Part shown: positions 53,877 to 62,452 of the stretch, in pieces | Position numbering within the stretch: the first letter of the stretch is position 1 | Layout of the letters: each line of letters begins with the position of its first letter | DNA from: Haloarcula marismortui ATCC 43049 | GTDB taxonomy: Archaea; Halobacteriota; Halobacteria; Halobacteriales; Haloarculaceae | Direction: 5' to 3' | DNA length: 64,000 nt | Assembly (NCBI RefSeq): GCF_000011085.1 | Contig: NC_006397.1 | Coordinates: 224,051-288,050 of the forward strand | Notes under the pieces: generated by a model | Told to the model about the DNA's origin: nothing | The model's input: the letters and a program-made list of their open reading frames with translations, nothing else | Database searches by the model: none | Translations under genes and position numbers: made by a program

Positions 53877-54386
53877 CTATTCCGGAAGATAGAAATCGGA
53901 TTTCGATTGTCTGTGCGGGGACGTGTTCCTGAGCTTGGCGATCTTGGACGGGTTACGATGTCGAACGATGACGACATCGTAGGCGTCGTCCGAGGCAATC
54001 GACCCGCCAACGCTGCTGATGCTTGTAACGAGATGCCCGGCGTTTTCGCTTCCGATGAATACCATTGAGGCGTCTTCTCTCTTGGCCAGCTTGCGGATGG
54101 CTTTCGCTACAGCCCCGGCCGGCGCGTATCGATCCACGACTGTATGGCGGAAATCCGAACTCGGACACAGGTCTATCACCTGTTCGTGCAGTGAGGTGAC
54201 GACCGCCTCCAGATCGAAGTCCTCGTTTGGCCCGATCCAGTCGTGTTCCCGTGCGTATTTGGCATTCCCGTTCCGGATGACACTGACGGCCAGCACATCC
54301 TCTTCGAAGACGGTGCCGAACTCCGCCGCCCGGACGAGTGCTGCCTCGGCCAGTTCGGAGCCGTCGAACGGCACAACGAGTGTCAT
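53877..54386 (-). CDS. Universal stress protein (single UspA domain)
   Basis: From the ATG at 54386 the protein has 169 residues, opening MTLVVPFDGSELAEAALVRA. It has the Usp core, but the nucleotide loop reads FIGSENAGHLVTSISSVGGSIA, which departs from the standard G-2x-G-9x-GS spacing. ATP binding is therefore uncertain. The C-terminus has an unusual basic extension (RHRNPSKIAKLRN). It is cotranscribed with the 53-residue gene that follows. Confidence 0.83.
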   Translation of the reverse strand: MTLVVPFDGSELAEAALVRAAEFGTVFEEDVLAVSVIRNGNAKYAREHDWIGPNEDFDLEAVVTSLHEQVIDLCPSSDFRHTVVDRYAPAGAVAKAIRKLAKREDASMVFIGSENAGHLVTSISSVGGSIASDDAYDVVIVRHRNPSKIAKLRNTSPHRQSKSDFYLPE

Positions 54387-54515
54387 ATGCTGACTAGCGA
54401 AGCAGCAGGCAAGTAACACCCCCTCAATTCTTACAGCGCGGGAAGACAGTGCCAGCGTCTAAAAATCAGTACCAAGCATCTGCCCGAGAAAACCTGCACA
54501 CAGAACGGTAGTCCA

Positions 54516-55712
54516 TCAACTCCCGAGGGACAACCGTTCGTCACCCATTCGCTTGCCCTGGGCAACGAGACGCGCTCCGTAGTCGGTTCGGGCATCATCC
54601 CAGGACGCCAGTGCGCCTCCAAGGGAACTGTGGCGGTCGAGAGCGGCTTTGAGTTCAACGGCATCACTCGCCGCCTTCGAAGTGCCAGCGGCAGTGTGCG
54701 GACGGGCGACGAACGCCGCATCTCCAACCAGACAGACTCTGTCGACTGTCATCTGGGGGCTTTGCAGGTCGTAAATTGCCTGCACGAAGGGGGCTGCTGT
54801 TGTTGCAACGAGGTCGGTAAACACGGGCGGCAGTGTCTCGGCGGCCCGCTCGCGCTGGTGACTTTCAACTGGGTCTCGGAGCTGTCCCGGCGACACGCTG
54901 AACTGCTGGCTCGTGCCTGTTGTGTCGGTGAAGATGGTCTCACGCTCTCGCCCGGAGAGTGTGTCGTACCAGACCCAGTTGAGACGGCGGTCTCCCGGGG
55001 CGGTGTTACCGTCTTCGCCGGGGATGAAGTACGCGAGGATGAGCATCTGTTCCCCCTGATAAAACGTGAACCGGCCGTCGAACGCGTCGATGACTGCGTC
55101 CGATAGCTCCGCTTCTGAGACGACACCACGCCAAGCGACGTAGTCGGCAAACTCCGGGTCGGCGTCGGGAAACAGTTGCGCACGGGCTGTAGACTGCCCG
55201 CCGTCGGCAGCGACGACCAGATCGGCGGTGGTCCGGTCCCCGTCGGAAAATGTAACCGTGCCGTCTGTGGCCCTGACACCCGTGACAGTCTGGCCGGTGT
55301 GGTACCGGTCGTCTGGGAACGCCGCTCGCAGCTGACGATAGACGGCGTCCCAGGAGGTGAACACCATTGAATCCGGCGTCGACGTTCGCACATCGCCGTC
55401 AGCGGTCAGAAAGCGCCGCTCACTGGCTCGGGTGGTTATGTTCGCCGGGTCGACGATGTCGTGGCGCGAGAGGAACTGGCGGATTGACTGCTGGGCGACG
55501 ATGCCGCCGCCGCGACTTCGGAGGTCGCCGGCCGATTGCTCAGCGATAGTCACGTCGTGACCTGCACTGTCGAGCGCAATGCCGGTAAACAGGCCACCCA
55601 TCGACCCGCCGGAGATAGTAACAGAGAGGGTATCAGATGGTTCGTTGGCGAGGTCCTGAGACACGGCCCCTCTCAGCGCTTGCCGTATGAAAGGCCTCTG
55701 TTCCTCCGACAC
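54516..55712 (-). CDS. FAD-dependent aromatic monooxygenase-like protein
   Basis: The 398-residue protein has the Rossmann motif SVTISGGSMGGLFTGIALDS after about 30 extra N-terminal residues. It also has the DG region DLVVAADGGQSTARAQLFPD and the third motif VCLVGDAAFVARPHTAAGTS, which is the GD motif of class A flavin monooxygenases. The sequence recalls dihydroxypyridine or salicylate hydroxylases. No ring-cleavage gene is adjacent, so the substrate is unknown. The first 25-30 residues may not be translated. Confidence 0.86.
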   Translation of the reverse strand: MSEEQRPFIRQALRGAVSQDLANEPSDTLSVTISGGSMGGLFTGIALDSAGHDVTIAEQSAGDLRSRGGGIVAQQSIRQFLSRHDIVDPANITTRASERRFLTADGDVRTSTPDSMVFTSWDAVYRQLRAAFPDDRYHTGQTVTGVRATDGTVTFSDGDRTTADLVVAADGGQSTARAQLFPDADPEFADYVAWRGVVSEAELSDAVIDAFDGRFTFYQGEQMLILAYFIPGEDGNTAPGDRRLNWVWYDTLSGRERETIFTDTTGTSQQFSVSPGQLRDPVESHQRERAAETLPPVFTDLVATTAAPFVQAIYDLQSPQMTVDRVCLVGDAAFVARPHTAAGTSKAASDAVELKAALDRHSSLGGALASWDDARTDYGARLVAQGKRMGDERLSLGS

Positions 55713-55857
55713 GCGACAGTATCTTCCCGGACACCAGCTTTGGGAAGCGCCAGTGCAAATCAGACGCTATTCCGCTGTAATTCATCATGCCACGAAGTGC
55801 CAGTGGGGCGTCATACCGAGTCGGACTATTAATGTCAGTCTACACCAAACTCGACGT

Positions 55858-56964
55858 ATGCGAGTCGCGGCAGTCGGAATCGGTGGTGCTGGGGGCCGGA
55901 TCGTTGAGCGGCTATGGCAGGACAATGAACGCCGCGAAACAACGTATCTCGGCGCAGCCTGTGCCGTCGACACGGACACCGAAGCGCTCGACGAACTCGA
56001 CGCACTCCCGGCCGACCGGCGGTATGCCTTCGGACTCTCCGAAACAAATGGGACCGGAACGAACGGGGACCGAACGAGCGGCACCGCCGCCATCGAAGAC
56101 GAACGGCTCGAAGTTCGCCGGGCGATAGACGAACTGGTGACAAGCGATATCGACGCCGTCGTCCTCGTGGCGGGGCTTGCAGGCGGGACGGGGAGCGGCG
56201 CCACGGCCCACATCGCTGATGCACTCAGAGAGGTTTACTCGATTCCAGTCTACTGTCTGTCGGTGTTACCCGCCGGTAGGGACGACGACGCAGCCGCGAA
56301 CACGATGCAGGCACTCCGGGCGCTGGAATCGACCGTCGACGGGCAAATACTGTTCGACAACGAAGCGTGGCTCGGGAGTGGACAGACGGTCGAGTCGGCC
56401 TCCGAGACGCTGAACGAGACCATTGTGGCGCGGCTGGGGGCGCTATTCGCAGCAGGTGAGGCGACGGCACCCGACGCTGTCGGCCAGAGTGTCGTCGACG
56501 CCAGCGAAATAATCAATACCCTCTCAGACGCGGGTTTCACAACGCTTGGCTACGCCAGTCAGGATCTGCAAACGGGTGCTGGCAGCGGTGACGGAACGGT
56601 CATAGACCAACTCAAGAACCGCTTTCTCGGTGACAACGCAGACGATGTCGACGAAATCGAGGCGTACAACGCCGTCGAGACGACACTTCGCCGAGCGGTG
56701 CGTGGCAAACTGACGGCCCAGTGCGAGCTGGATTCAGCCGATAGAGCCCTGGCTGTGTTTGCCGGGCCGCCCGCGTGGTTGATTCGGGATGCTGTTACCG
56801 ACGGGCGACGATGGCTCACGGAGGAACTCCAGTCACCCGAGGTGCGGAGCGGCGATATGCCGACACCCGACCGGAACACGCTGTCGGTTCTGGTCGTAGT
56901 TAGCGGCGTCACGGAACTGCCGCGGCTGGTGGAACTCAAAACGCTGGCCGAACAATCGAGCTAA
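55858..56964 (+). CDS. Divergent tubulin/FtsZ-superfamily protein (CetZ-like)
   Basis: From the ATG at 55858 the protein has 368 residues. The GTP-binding opening VAAVGIGGAGGRIVERL and the tubulin signature AGLAGGTGSGATAHIADAL (near 105-114) are clear. The T7-loop position reads VVDASEIINTLSDAG, keeping an acidic pair but lacking the asparagine-led form of FtsZ. The C-terminal domain is short, and there is no FtsZ-type tail peptide. CetZ proteins control haloarchaeal cell shape; this one is more divergent and its role is unknown. It appears monocistronic, preceded by an AT-rich start region. Confidence 0.82.
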   Translation: MRVAAVGIGGAGGRIVERLWQDNERRETTYLGAACAVDTDTEALDELDALPADRRYAFGLSETNGTGTNGDRTSGTAAIEDERLEVRRAIDELVTSDIDAVVLVAGLAGGTGSGATAHIADALREVYSIPVYCLSVLPAGRDDDAAANTMQALRALESTVDGQILFDNEAWLGSGQTVESASETLNETIVARLGALFAAGEATAPDAVGQSVVDASEIINTLSDAGFTTLGYASQDLQTGAGSGDGTVIDQLKNRFLGDNADDVDEIEAYNAVETTLRRAVRGKLTAQCELDSADRALAVFAGPPAWLIRDAVTDGRRWLTEELQSPEVRSGDMPTPDRNTLSVLVVVSGVTELPRLVELKTLAEQSS

Positions 56965-57134
56965 AGAACTCGGATCGGAACAGGTGGTGGACGCGCCAGT
57001 CAAGGCTATTTTTCGAAAGCGTATCTCGCCCAGCAATAGAGGCGGTTTCACAGAGGGGGCCAGAGCGGGAGCCCTGGGCTAATATATCACAAGCGAAATA
57101 CACTTTTATGCCCCGCTGGAATCAGCTTTGAGCG

Positions 57135-58499
57135 ATGTCGGTCCGGTTGCTCCACTACTCTGACATTGAGAACGCCTGTGACGACCCTGTGCGAATGGGT
57201 CGGCTTGCCGGAACCATCCAGTCGATCCGCGGGGAGGACGCAGTAGTCGCTGGCACCGGCGACAACACTGCACCGGGTGTCCTCGCCCATTACTGCGAAG
57301 GGCGTCAAGTGATACCGTTTTTCCGGGCAGTGAGTACCGACATCGGGACGGTAGGGAACCACGATTTCGACTTCGGGACTGCTCCCATTCTGGACGTGGT
57401 TTCAGAGAGTCCACAGAAGTGGATCGTCGCGAACGTTTTTGAAGGGGAGAGGGAGGGCGGGCGTGGCGTTCCCTTCGCTGGGTTAGACGGAACGACAGTC
57501 CTGCATCGGGATGACCAGCGAGTCGGATTCGTCGGCGTAATCGATCCTGCGACTCCCCGGATTGCACCCACCGGCGCGTCAGAGCTGACCGTGACCAGTC
57601 CTGTTGAGAGCGTGCAAACAGCGGTCAGCGAACTCGGTCACAGTGTCGACCAGTTCGTTGTTCTCGCACACTTACGGAGCGACTTAGAGACCGACGTTGC
57701 GGCCGTTGACGGCGTTGACGCGGTCCTTGGCGGCCACGTCCACAAGGAACGCCACGAGGTTGTCGACGGAACACTGGTCGTCCGTCCCGGAGCGAACGGA
57801 CAGGTGGTCTGGGAAGTCGAACTCTTCAACGGGAATCGCTCGCCGATTGCCACCCGTCATTCGACAGCCGAGGGACCTATCGACGAGTCCGTGGCTGACA
57901 CGACCCGCGAACAGCTGGACGATGTCGGTCTGCTGGAGACTGTTGCCACTGTCGACGACCCGATCCATCGGGACCTTGACCGGCGAACCTGCGGCGAGAG
58001 TCGTGTTGGCAACCTCGTGGCCGACGCCTATCGCTGGGCGGCTGATACCGACGTCAGCTTCGTCCACAATGGCGGTCTCCGAACGGGTCGCCCCCTGTCC
58101 GGCGAGGTCACCGCTGGCGAGGTGGCCAGCGTAAACCCATTCGGCGGCAGGGTAGACGTCCTCCATGTCTCGGGTGAACAACTACGAACCCTCTTGCAGG
58201 CTGCCTTCCGTCCCCACCGCGAGGACGGACGGCTCTGGCACGGCGACATCAGCGGAATGACTGTTGAGTACGACACCGAGGCTGGACGGCTACTGGGGGT
58301 TGCCGTCAACGGGCAGCCTATCGAAGCCAGTCGAGAGTACAGGCTTGCCACCAACTCCTATGTCGCCTACAGCGATGACTGGCCAATCCCACATGAGGCA
58401 ACCGTTGATTCGTTCGGTCTCCCGTTCAAGGCCGTCGCAGACTACGCTCGTGAAGAAGGCCTTACTGTCCGAGTGGATGGGAGACTCCAAGAATGCTGA
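57135..58499 (+). CDS. UshA-like metallophosphatase/5'-nucleotidase
   Basis: The 454-residue protein has no signal peptide, so it is probably cytoplasmic. The N-terminal metallophosphatase domain has LLHYSDIENACDDP, GTGDNTAPG, VGNHDFDFG, VLAHLRSD and GGHVHKERH, the five metal-ligand blocks. The C-terminal 5'-nucleotidase domain (about 255-450) has NLVADAYRWAADTD, FVHNGGLRTG and NPFGGRVDVLHVSGEQL. It likely hydrolyses nucleoside phosphates or related esters. It has its own TATA-like box (ttttatgccc) near 57105. Confidence 0.9.
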   Translation: MSVRLLHYSDIENACDDPVRMGRLAGTIQSIRGEDAVVAGTGDNTAPGVLAHYCEGRQVIPFFRAVSTDIGTVGNHDFDFGTAPILDVVSESPQKWIVANVFEGEREGGRGVPFAGLDGTTVLHRDDQRVGFVGVIDPATPRIAPTGASELTVTSPVESVQTAVSELGHSVDQFVVLAHLRSDLETDVAAVDGVDAVLGGHVHKERHEVVDGTLVVRPGANGQVVWEVELFNGNRSPIATRHSTAEGPIDESVADTTREQLDDVGLLETVATVDDPIHRDLDRRTCGESRVGNLVADAYRWAADTDVSFVHNGGLRTGRPLSGEVTAGEVASVNPFGGRVDVLHVSGEQLRTLLQAAFRPHREDGRLWHGDISGMTVEYDTEAGRLLGVAVNGQPIEASREYRLATNSYVAYSDDWPIPHEATVDSFGLPFKAVADYAREEGLTVRVDGRLQEC

Positions 58500-58525
58500 C
58501 CGCAACGAATCCCGCTCAATATGAG

Positions 58526-59047
58526 CTACGTCCTCATTGCACGGTCAAGTACGTCCCGGATGAAATCACTTTTTTCAGCAGTGTATTTCTCTCTCGTTTC
58601 CGGGTACTTCTCCGCTAGTGCCCGCTTTATCGACGCATATTGTTCGGCAACCTCTGGATGGGCTCTAAGGTACTCTCTGAAGGCGATTTTTTCGTCATAA
58701 AAGTCACTATCCCGTTCCGCGAGTGAAAGGTAGTGCGTCCGGTTCGTGCGTGGTCCTTTGGCGAAGAATAGCCGGCCGCGTACGTCGTCATCGGCTCGGT
58801 ATTCATACCCGCTCTCTTCAAAAGCCGGAATCAGGTCTCTCACAGCTTCCAAGTCTTCGACAACAGCGAGTATGTCAATTATCGGTTTCGCCGGCACTCC
58901 TTCGATTGCGGTACTACCGATGTGTTCGAAATCGAGCAGTCGCTCACCTGCAACGGCTTTCAGGTGTGCAACTTCATTTTCATAGTGGTGTTTCCACTCC
59001 TCTTGATGCGGGACGAGTTCGACTGTCCCGCGTTCTAATCCGAGCAT
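58526..59047 (-). CDS. GrpB/DUF2204-like nucleotidyltransferase-fold protein
   Basis: From the ATG at 59047 the protein has 173 residues. It carries the GrpB family pattern: VELVPHQEEWKHHYENEVAH, FEHIGSTAIEGVPAKPIIDI (the GS...D active-site block of the polymerase-beta fold) and THYLSLAERDSDFYDEKIAF. The biochemical role of GrpB proteins is not established; some fuse to dephospho-CoA kinase. It is convergent with the metallophosphatase gene. Confidence 0.9.
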   Translation of the reverse strand: MLGLERGTVELVPHQEEWKHHYENEVAHLKAVAGERLLDFEHIGSTAIEGVPAKPIIDILAVVEDLEAVRDLIPAFEESGYEYRADDDVRGRLFFAKGPRTNRTHYLSLAERDSDFYDEKIAFREYLRAHPEVAEQYASIKRALAEKYPETREKYTAEKSDFIRDVLDRAMRT

Positions 59048-59417
59048 TAGTGCCGTGAGCTGCGTTTCAAGCAAATGTTTGTTACACGAACTGATAGAAT
59101 TTTGCTCTGCGCTGAGTGATTCAGGAGTCTTGGAGATGGTGTGTGAACAGTTCTATAACACCCTTACTACAGAGAAGTTCTGGGACGGCCAGTTCCCGAA
59201 GGGGACCGTCTAGAAGTATCCAATACGCCGAGCCCTTCGGTGACGGACTCGCCGTCAACCCCGGCAGTGTCGGCCAGCTATAGGATGGTATGGGCAACTT
59301 TGCGCCGTTTCCAGCGACACAACACAGCACTGCACAATAGCTGGGTTGGAGTCGGTCGAGTAACAGCCTGGTTGCGGGAGCGGTGGACTTACACTTTCTA
59401 TCCAACAACTCTAAGTC
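59048..59417. other. 370-bp stretch with no recognised gene
   Basis: No frame here has convincing composition. A minus-strand stretch ending near 59121 (SAYWILLDGPLRELAVPELL) could be a decayed coding remnant, but no start or family is evident. Confidence 0.3.
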
Positions 59418-59591
59418 ATGGTCTCCAGACAGACGAAAACCACCCTCCCATTCATTGTCGTCGCAATGCTGCTCTGGTACGTCTCACTGGGCAGTGTCGC
59501 CACGTGGGTATCTTGGGCCGTTCTCGTTGGCTTTGGCGTCGTGTTGCCGACAGTACTCACCAGCTATCAGCGGGATGCAACAGAGCAATGA
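59418..59591 (+). CDS. 57-residue membrane protein
   Basis: This short frame starts at the ATG at 59418, with two hydrophobic helices (LPFIVVAMLLWYVSLGS and WAVLVGFGVVLPTVLTS) and a charged C-terminus. The stop overlaps the next start (ATGA). No family was recognised. The pairing with the next small gene supports its being real. Confidence 0.65.
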   Translation: MVSRQTKTTLPFIVVAMLLWYVSLGSVATWVSWAVLVGFGVVLPTVLTSYQRDATEQ

Positions 59592-59788
59592 ACGACCTCT
59601 ACAACCGTCTCGACCAGTGGCTCCGCAACCGTTCGCGCGCTGAATACGCACTCCTCACAGGAGCCATGACGGCGTCGATACTGTTTGGGATTGGCGTAGC
59701 CATCGGGAGGCCACTCGGCTCCGACGCAATGATGCTCGGACTCACAATGACGGTGGTCTACTACTGGCTCGATCCCAATGCGAAGTGA
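59588..59788 (+). CDS. 66-residue membrane protein
   Basis: The start is the ATG at 59588, overlapping the previous stop. An amphipathic N-terminus (MNDLYNRLDQWLRNRSRAEY) precedes one or two hydrophobic helices (LLTGAMTASILFGIGVAIG and MLGLTMTVVYYWL). With the preceding gene it forms a two-gene unit that may encode a small heteromeric membrane complex. A longer upstream frame to 59240 is rejected because it reads through the neighbour. Confidence 0.65.
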   Translation: MNDLYNRLDQWLRNRSRAEYALLTGAMTASILFGIGVAIGRPLGSDAMMLGLTMTVVYYWLDPNAK

Positions 59789-59834
59789 TAAACAGCGACT
59801 GTCGGCTGATCCACTCGCCCCAATACGCGTTATT

Positions 59835-60086
59835 TCACGACTTCTGGTCTTCCGTGACGAGTTTTGTAAGCCGGGGGTATTCCATCGCGATTTTCAGGGG
59901 TCCCGCGTGGTACTCCTGTTTTGGAATGTCCCTTAGGCCAGCGTCTCGGAGTTCGTGTCTGTCCACAAAGTCGAGCGTGCCCTCAAACTCAGCCCACGTA
60001 TCTGAACGTCGACAAATACCTTCCTCCGAGGACTCGTCGTAGGGGAACCTCAGTCGGCGCTTCCAGCCGGGGAAGTAGACACGTTT
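59835..60086 (-). pseudogene. Truncated coding relic (C-terminal part of an unknown protein)
   Basis: An 84-codon open stretch without a plausible start codon ends at 59835. It is bounded upstream by an in-frame TAA (60087-60089). Composition is haloarchaeal (FPYDESSEEGICRRSDTWAE, then LRDIPKQEYHAGPLKIAMEY). I do not recognise the family. It underlies the promoter of the gene at 60114, so it is unlikely to be expressed intact. Confidence 0.45.
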
Positions 60087-60113
60087 TTACTGATCGATTC
60101 TAGATTTCGTGTT

Positions 60114-60437
60114 ATGGCAGTAGATAACAATCGATGTGAGACCGGCCGTGCTGCCACGCTTCCTGATGTTGTTCCATTCCATTTACCTCATTTGACACGG
60201 CAGAGCTGGGAATTGGGCACACGCTCTATTCAAGATGAGCAAACGGTGGAGCTCGGCAAATGGTCCTATCAAGCTGGACAGTGGTCGCTATCGCTGTTTG
60301 AGGTGACAAGTGAGACCGCCATTATCCGTATCCAGACACCAGTTGGCCGAAAGCGGTATTATGGGGCAATTCAGTCAGAGCTCCGCTCGGCGCTTCAAGA
60401 ACTCGAAGCGAGCCCAGCCTGGCAGAAAGTTGTGTGA
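60114..60437 (+). CDS. 107-residue hypothetical protein
   Basis: This small soluble protein has the core SWELGTRSIQDEQTVELGKW, then QWSLSLFEVTSETAIIRIQT and a closing helix SELRSALQELEASPAWQKV. I do not recognise a named family, but the strand-strand-helix pattern and normal codon use support a real gene. Its stop is overlapped by the GTG of a broken downstream gene. A TATA-like gtttttact lies about 30 bp upstream. Confidence 0.6.
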   Translation: MAVDNNRCETGRAATLPDVVPFHLPHLTRQSWELGTRSIQDEQTVELGKWSYQAGQWSLSLFEVTSETAIIRIQTPVGRKRYYGAIQSELRSALQELEASPAWQKVV

Positions 60438-60676
60438 GTAGCGCCGATGTATTGCTGGCCGAACTCAAAACCGACCAGAGCCGAAAGCTCCTGCTCTAGC
60501 AACTTGAAGCAGACGGGTGCTCGTTCTGTGGCATCAATTTAGTGTCGGAGCGCGACCTACAGAACGAACCTGTCGCTGACAACCACGGAACACCATCGGT
60601 TGCGAGCGTCTTTGAGAGTGTTGCCGGCGAGTGGAGAGTGGTTGCATTCACACCTTGCGGAGAAAATGCGACGTAA
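60434..60676 (+). pseudogene. Small zinc-knuckle-type gene interrupted by an amber stop
   Basis: A frame starting at the GTG at 60434 (overlapping the previous stop) is open for 81 codons except for a TAG at 60497-60499. Before the stop it reads SADVLLAELKTDQSRKLLL; after it, QLEADGCSFCGINLVSERDL and a second half ending in TPCGENAT. The CxxC motif suggests a metal site. The TAG differs from GAG by one base, so a single substitution probably inactivated it. Confidence 0.6.
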
Positions 60677-60906
60677 TGGCAGATAGAGAGATTGTAACCC
60701 CGAGTCACAAAACTTTTCGATACCAACCAGATACTGATTAGTTAGGTACTGGCCCCGCTCAATCGCTCCCTACTCCACCCCAAACGCATCGACTGGTCCG
60801 GGGCTAGAGCCTGTCGTCGTAGATGACGACCCCAAACGGTGCGTTGCACGCCACTCCCCCCGCCTGCGGCCACTATTATCTTTGCCTGCTTCAAAGTAAA
60901 TTTTGT

Positions 60907-60950
60907 CTGTAATACTCGTCTGTAGTAATTATCTGTGATAGGATTCTGGA
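60907..60950. repeat. CTGTA half-site array with 13-bp period (outlying copy)
   Basis: CTGTA at 60907 and 60920, CTGTG at 60933 and CTGGA at 60946 are spaced exactly 13 bp. TTTTGTCTGTAAT at 60901-60913 is the exact reverse complement of 62154-62166, at the near edge of the main array. It abuts the truncated 3' end of the tnpB relic. Confidence 0.7.
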
Positions 60951-60960
60951 TCAGGTTCTG

Positions 60961-62033
60961 AAACCCACGGTCTCGGCATTTGAACCGCTTCTCCCGCCTG
61001 TTCCCACGCTCCGTGTATAAACACGCGGTGCGAGGACACCGCTGACTCGTGTACTCCGGGTCTACGTCATCCGACGACACACCGTCACGAGCCACCTTGT
61101 ACGTGATCAGATCTCGAAGCTTGGCGAACGGCACCGAGTGCAGGTGGCGGTTCATCCGGGTCCCGTAGTTAATCGAGTCTCGCATGTCTTTGGGGTCTCC
61201 AAAGACGATGACCTGATTCTCGAACTGCGAGACCTACCTAACGACGGTACGTGACATCTTGTGGAGTTGGTCGTGAACAGAGTCTCGTTTCTCCTGTCCC
61301 ACGACCGTCTTGAACGCGGTCTGACCTGCCTCTCGTATCCACCTGCGCTTCGTGAAGCACTCATGCCGTCGACGCTTCACGTCCAGGTATTCGAGAACGA
61401 GCGAGTCCTGTACGTTGCCGCTTTCCCAGTTCATCGCGGCGAGTGCGACGCGGTTCTCGTTGATGTCCACGCCGACCACGTATTGGATTCGCTGGCGTGT
61501 GGACATTGGCGCCTGTGTTGGTGACGGTGATGTGGAACTGTCAGTCACCACGATGTTGGAGGAGTTCCGCGGTACCGACACGCCACGCGGACTTGTTGAG
61601 AGCAGTCGTGAGAAGATTGTGGTGGTCAGGACTGCCCTTCAACTTGCCTTTGGCGTGGTGGTATGGTTTCGCTGAGATGGGGAAGCGGTGCGTGTTATCG
61701 TCGGTTTCGGTGATGCGGTAGCCTTCGCGGTGGTTCATCCGCATTGGATAGGGTTCGTGGATGTAGGGGTTGGGTGCGCCCCAGTCCTCGTCATCGCCCT
61801 CGTCGTAGTTCGTGAGTTCCTGTTGGGCTTTGTCGATTATTTGCTGGCAGGTGTTGTTGACGAGGGCGGCTTTCCCGACCGCGGCGTCTTTGATTTCGCC
61901 CCAACTCTATCCTTGGTAGTGGAGACAGATGATTTCGTTTCGGAGGCGACGGGCTTTGAGGAGGGTGGGTTCAAGCAGCTCCTCGCCCTCTTCAACAGTG
62001 AGTTGGAAGGTGAGGAAAAGGGTCTGCTCCATA
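60961..62033 (-). pseudogene. tnpB: Decayed IS1341-type tnpB
   Basis: From the ATG at 62033 the frame reads MEQTLFLTFQLTVEEGEELL and continues to HYQG, an in-frame TAG, then SWGEIKD. Later pieces in shifted frames give the RuvC-like YVVGVDINENRVALAAMN near 61470 and MNRHLHSVPFAKLRDLITYK. The zinc-finger start SQRCPRTACLYTERG lies near 61020. The reading ends abruptly at RDRGFQ, where the 13-bp array begins, so the last catalytic part is lost. It is an inactive TnpB, an RNA-guided nuclease family of IS200/IS605 elements. No tnpA was seen. Confidence 0.8.
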
Positions 62034-62103
62034 CCCGTTGTGTCGTGTGATTATCTGCTAAAAGCTGCGGCGTGGCTGCTGGGCTTCACCCCCTCCCACG
62101 GTG

Positions 62104-62120
62104 GGGCGAGGCACTCGCCC
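62104..62120. other. Hairpin at the left end of the IS1341-type element
   Basis: GGGCGAG-GCA-CTCGCCC forms a perfect 7-bp stem with a 3-nt loop, about 70 bp upstream of the tnpB start. This is the usual form and place of the subterminal hairpin of IS200/IS605-group elements. The right end of the element was not identified. Confidence 0.6.
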
Positions 62121-62155
62121 TCATTAACTAGTGTAGACGTTTAGCCCAAACCAAT

Positions 62156-62444
62156 TACAGACAAAAAGCTGTAATTGCTGTCTGTAACAAATTGCTGTTC
62201 TGGCATCAATGCGGCTTGCTATCTAAAGTAACTCCAGACGATTATCTGTACCGAACATCTGTTCCATACAGCCGTTACAGGCGCTTAGTATGGACATCTA
62301 TTACAGATAATTGCTACAGATAAATGTTCCAGATCAGGCGCAATCCGATCTCTGTCTTGCGGTAGAGGTGCAATTACAGATAATAGATACAGACAACTGG
62401 TACAGGCAGCAGTCACGAATGTCTGACACAGATATATCTAACAG
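62156..62444. repeat. 13-bp-phased TACAG/CTGTA array upstream of parA
   Basis: TACAG or its complement recurs at exact 13-bp steps. Group A is at 62156 (TACAG), 62169, 62182 and 62195 (CTGTA, CTGTA, CTGTT). Group B is at 62233, 62246 and 62259. Group C is at 62276, 62302, 62315 and 62328, and group D at 62375, 62388, 62401, 62427 and 62440. The last unit is exactly 13 bp before the parA ATG at 62453. Spacers are 8 bp and not conserved beyond a loose ATAAT. Orientation switches between groups. This looks like a centromere or iteron set for a DNA-binding protein. Confidence 0.8.
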
Positions 62445-62452
62445 AAGTTCAA

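Noticed and set aside
62156..62444. CRISPR array
   Set aside because: The repeated unit is only 5 bp with 8-bp spacers and changes orientation; there are no long repeats, leader or cas genes.
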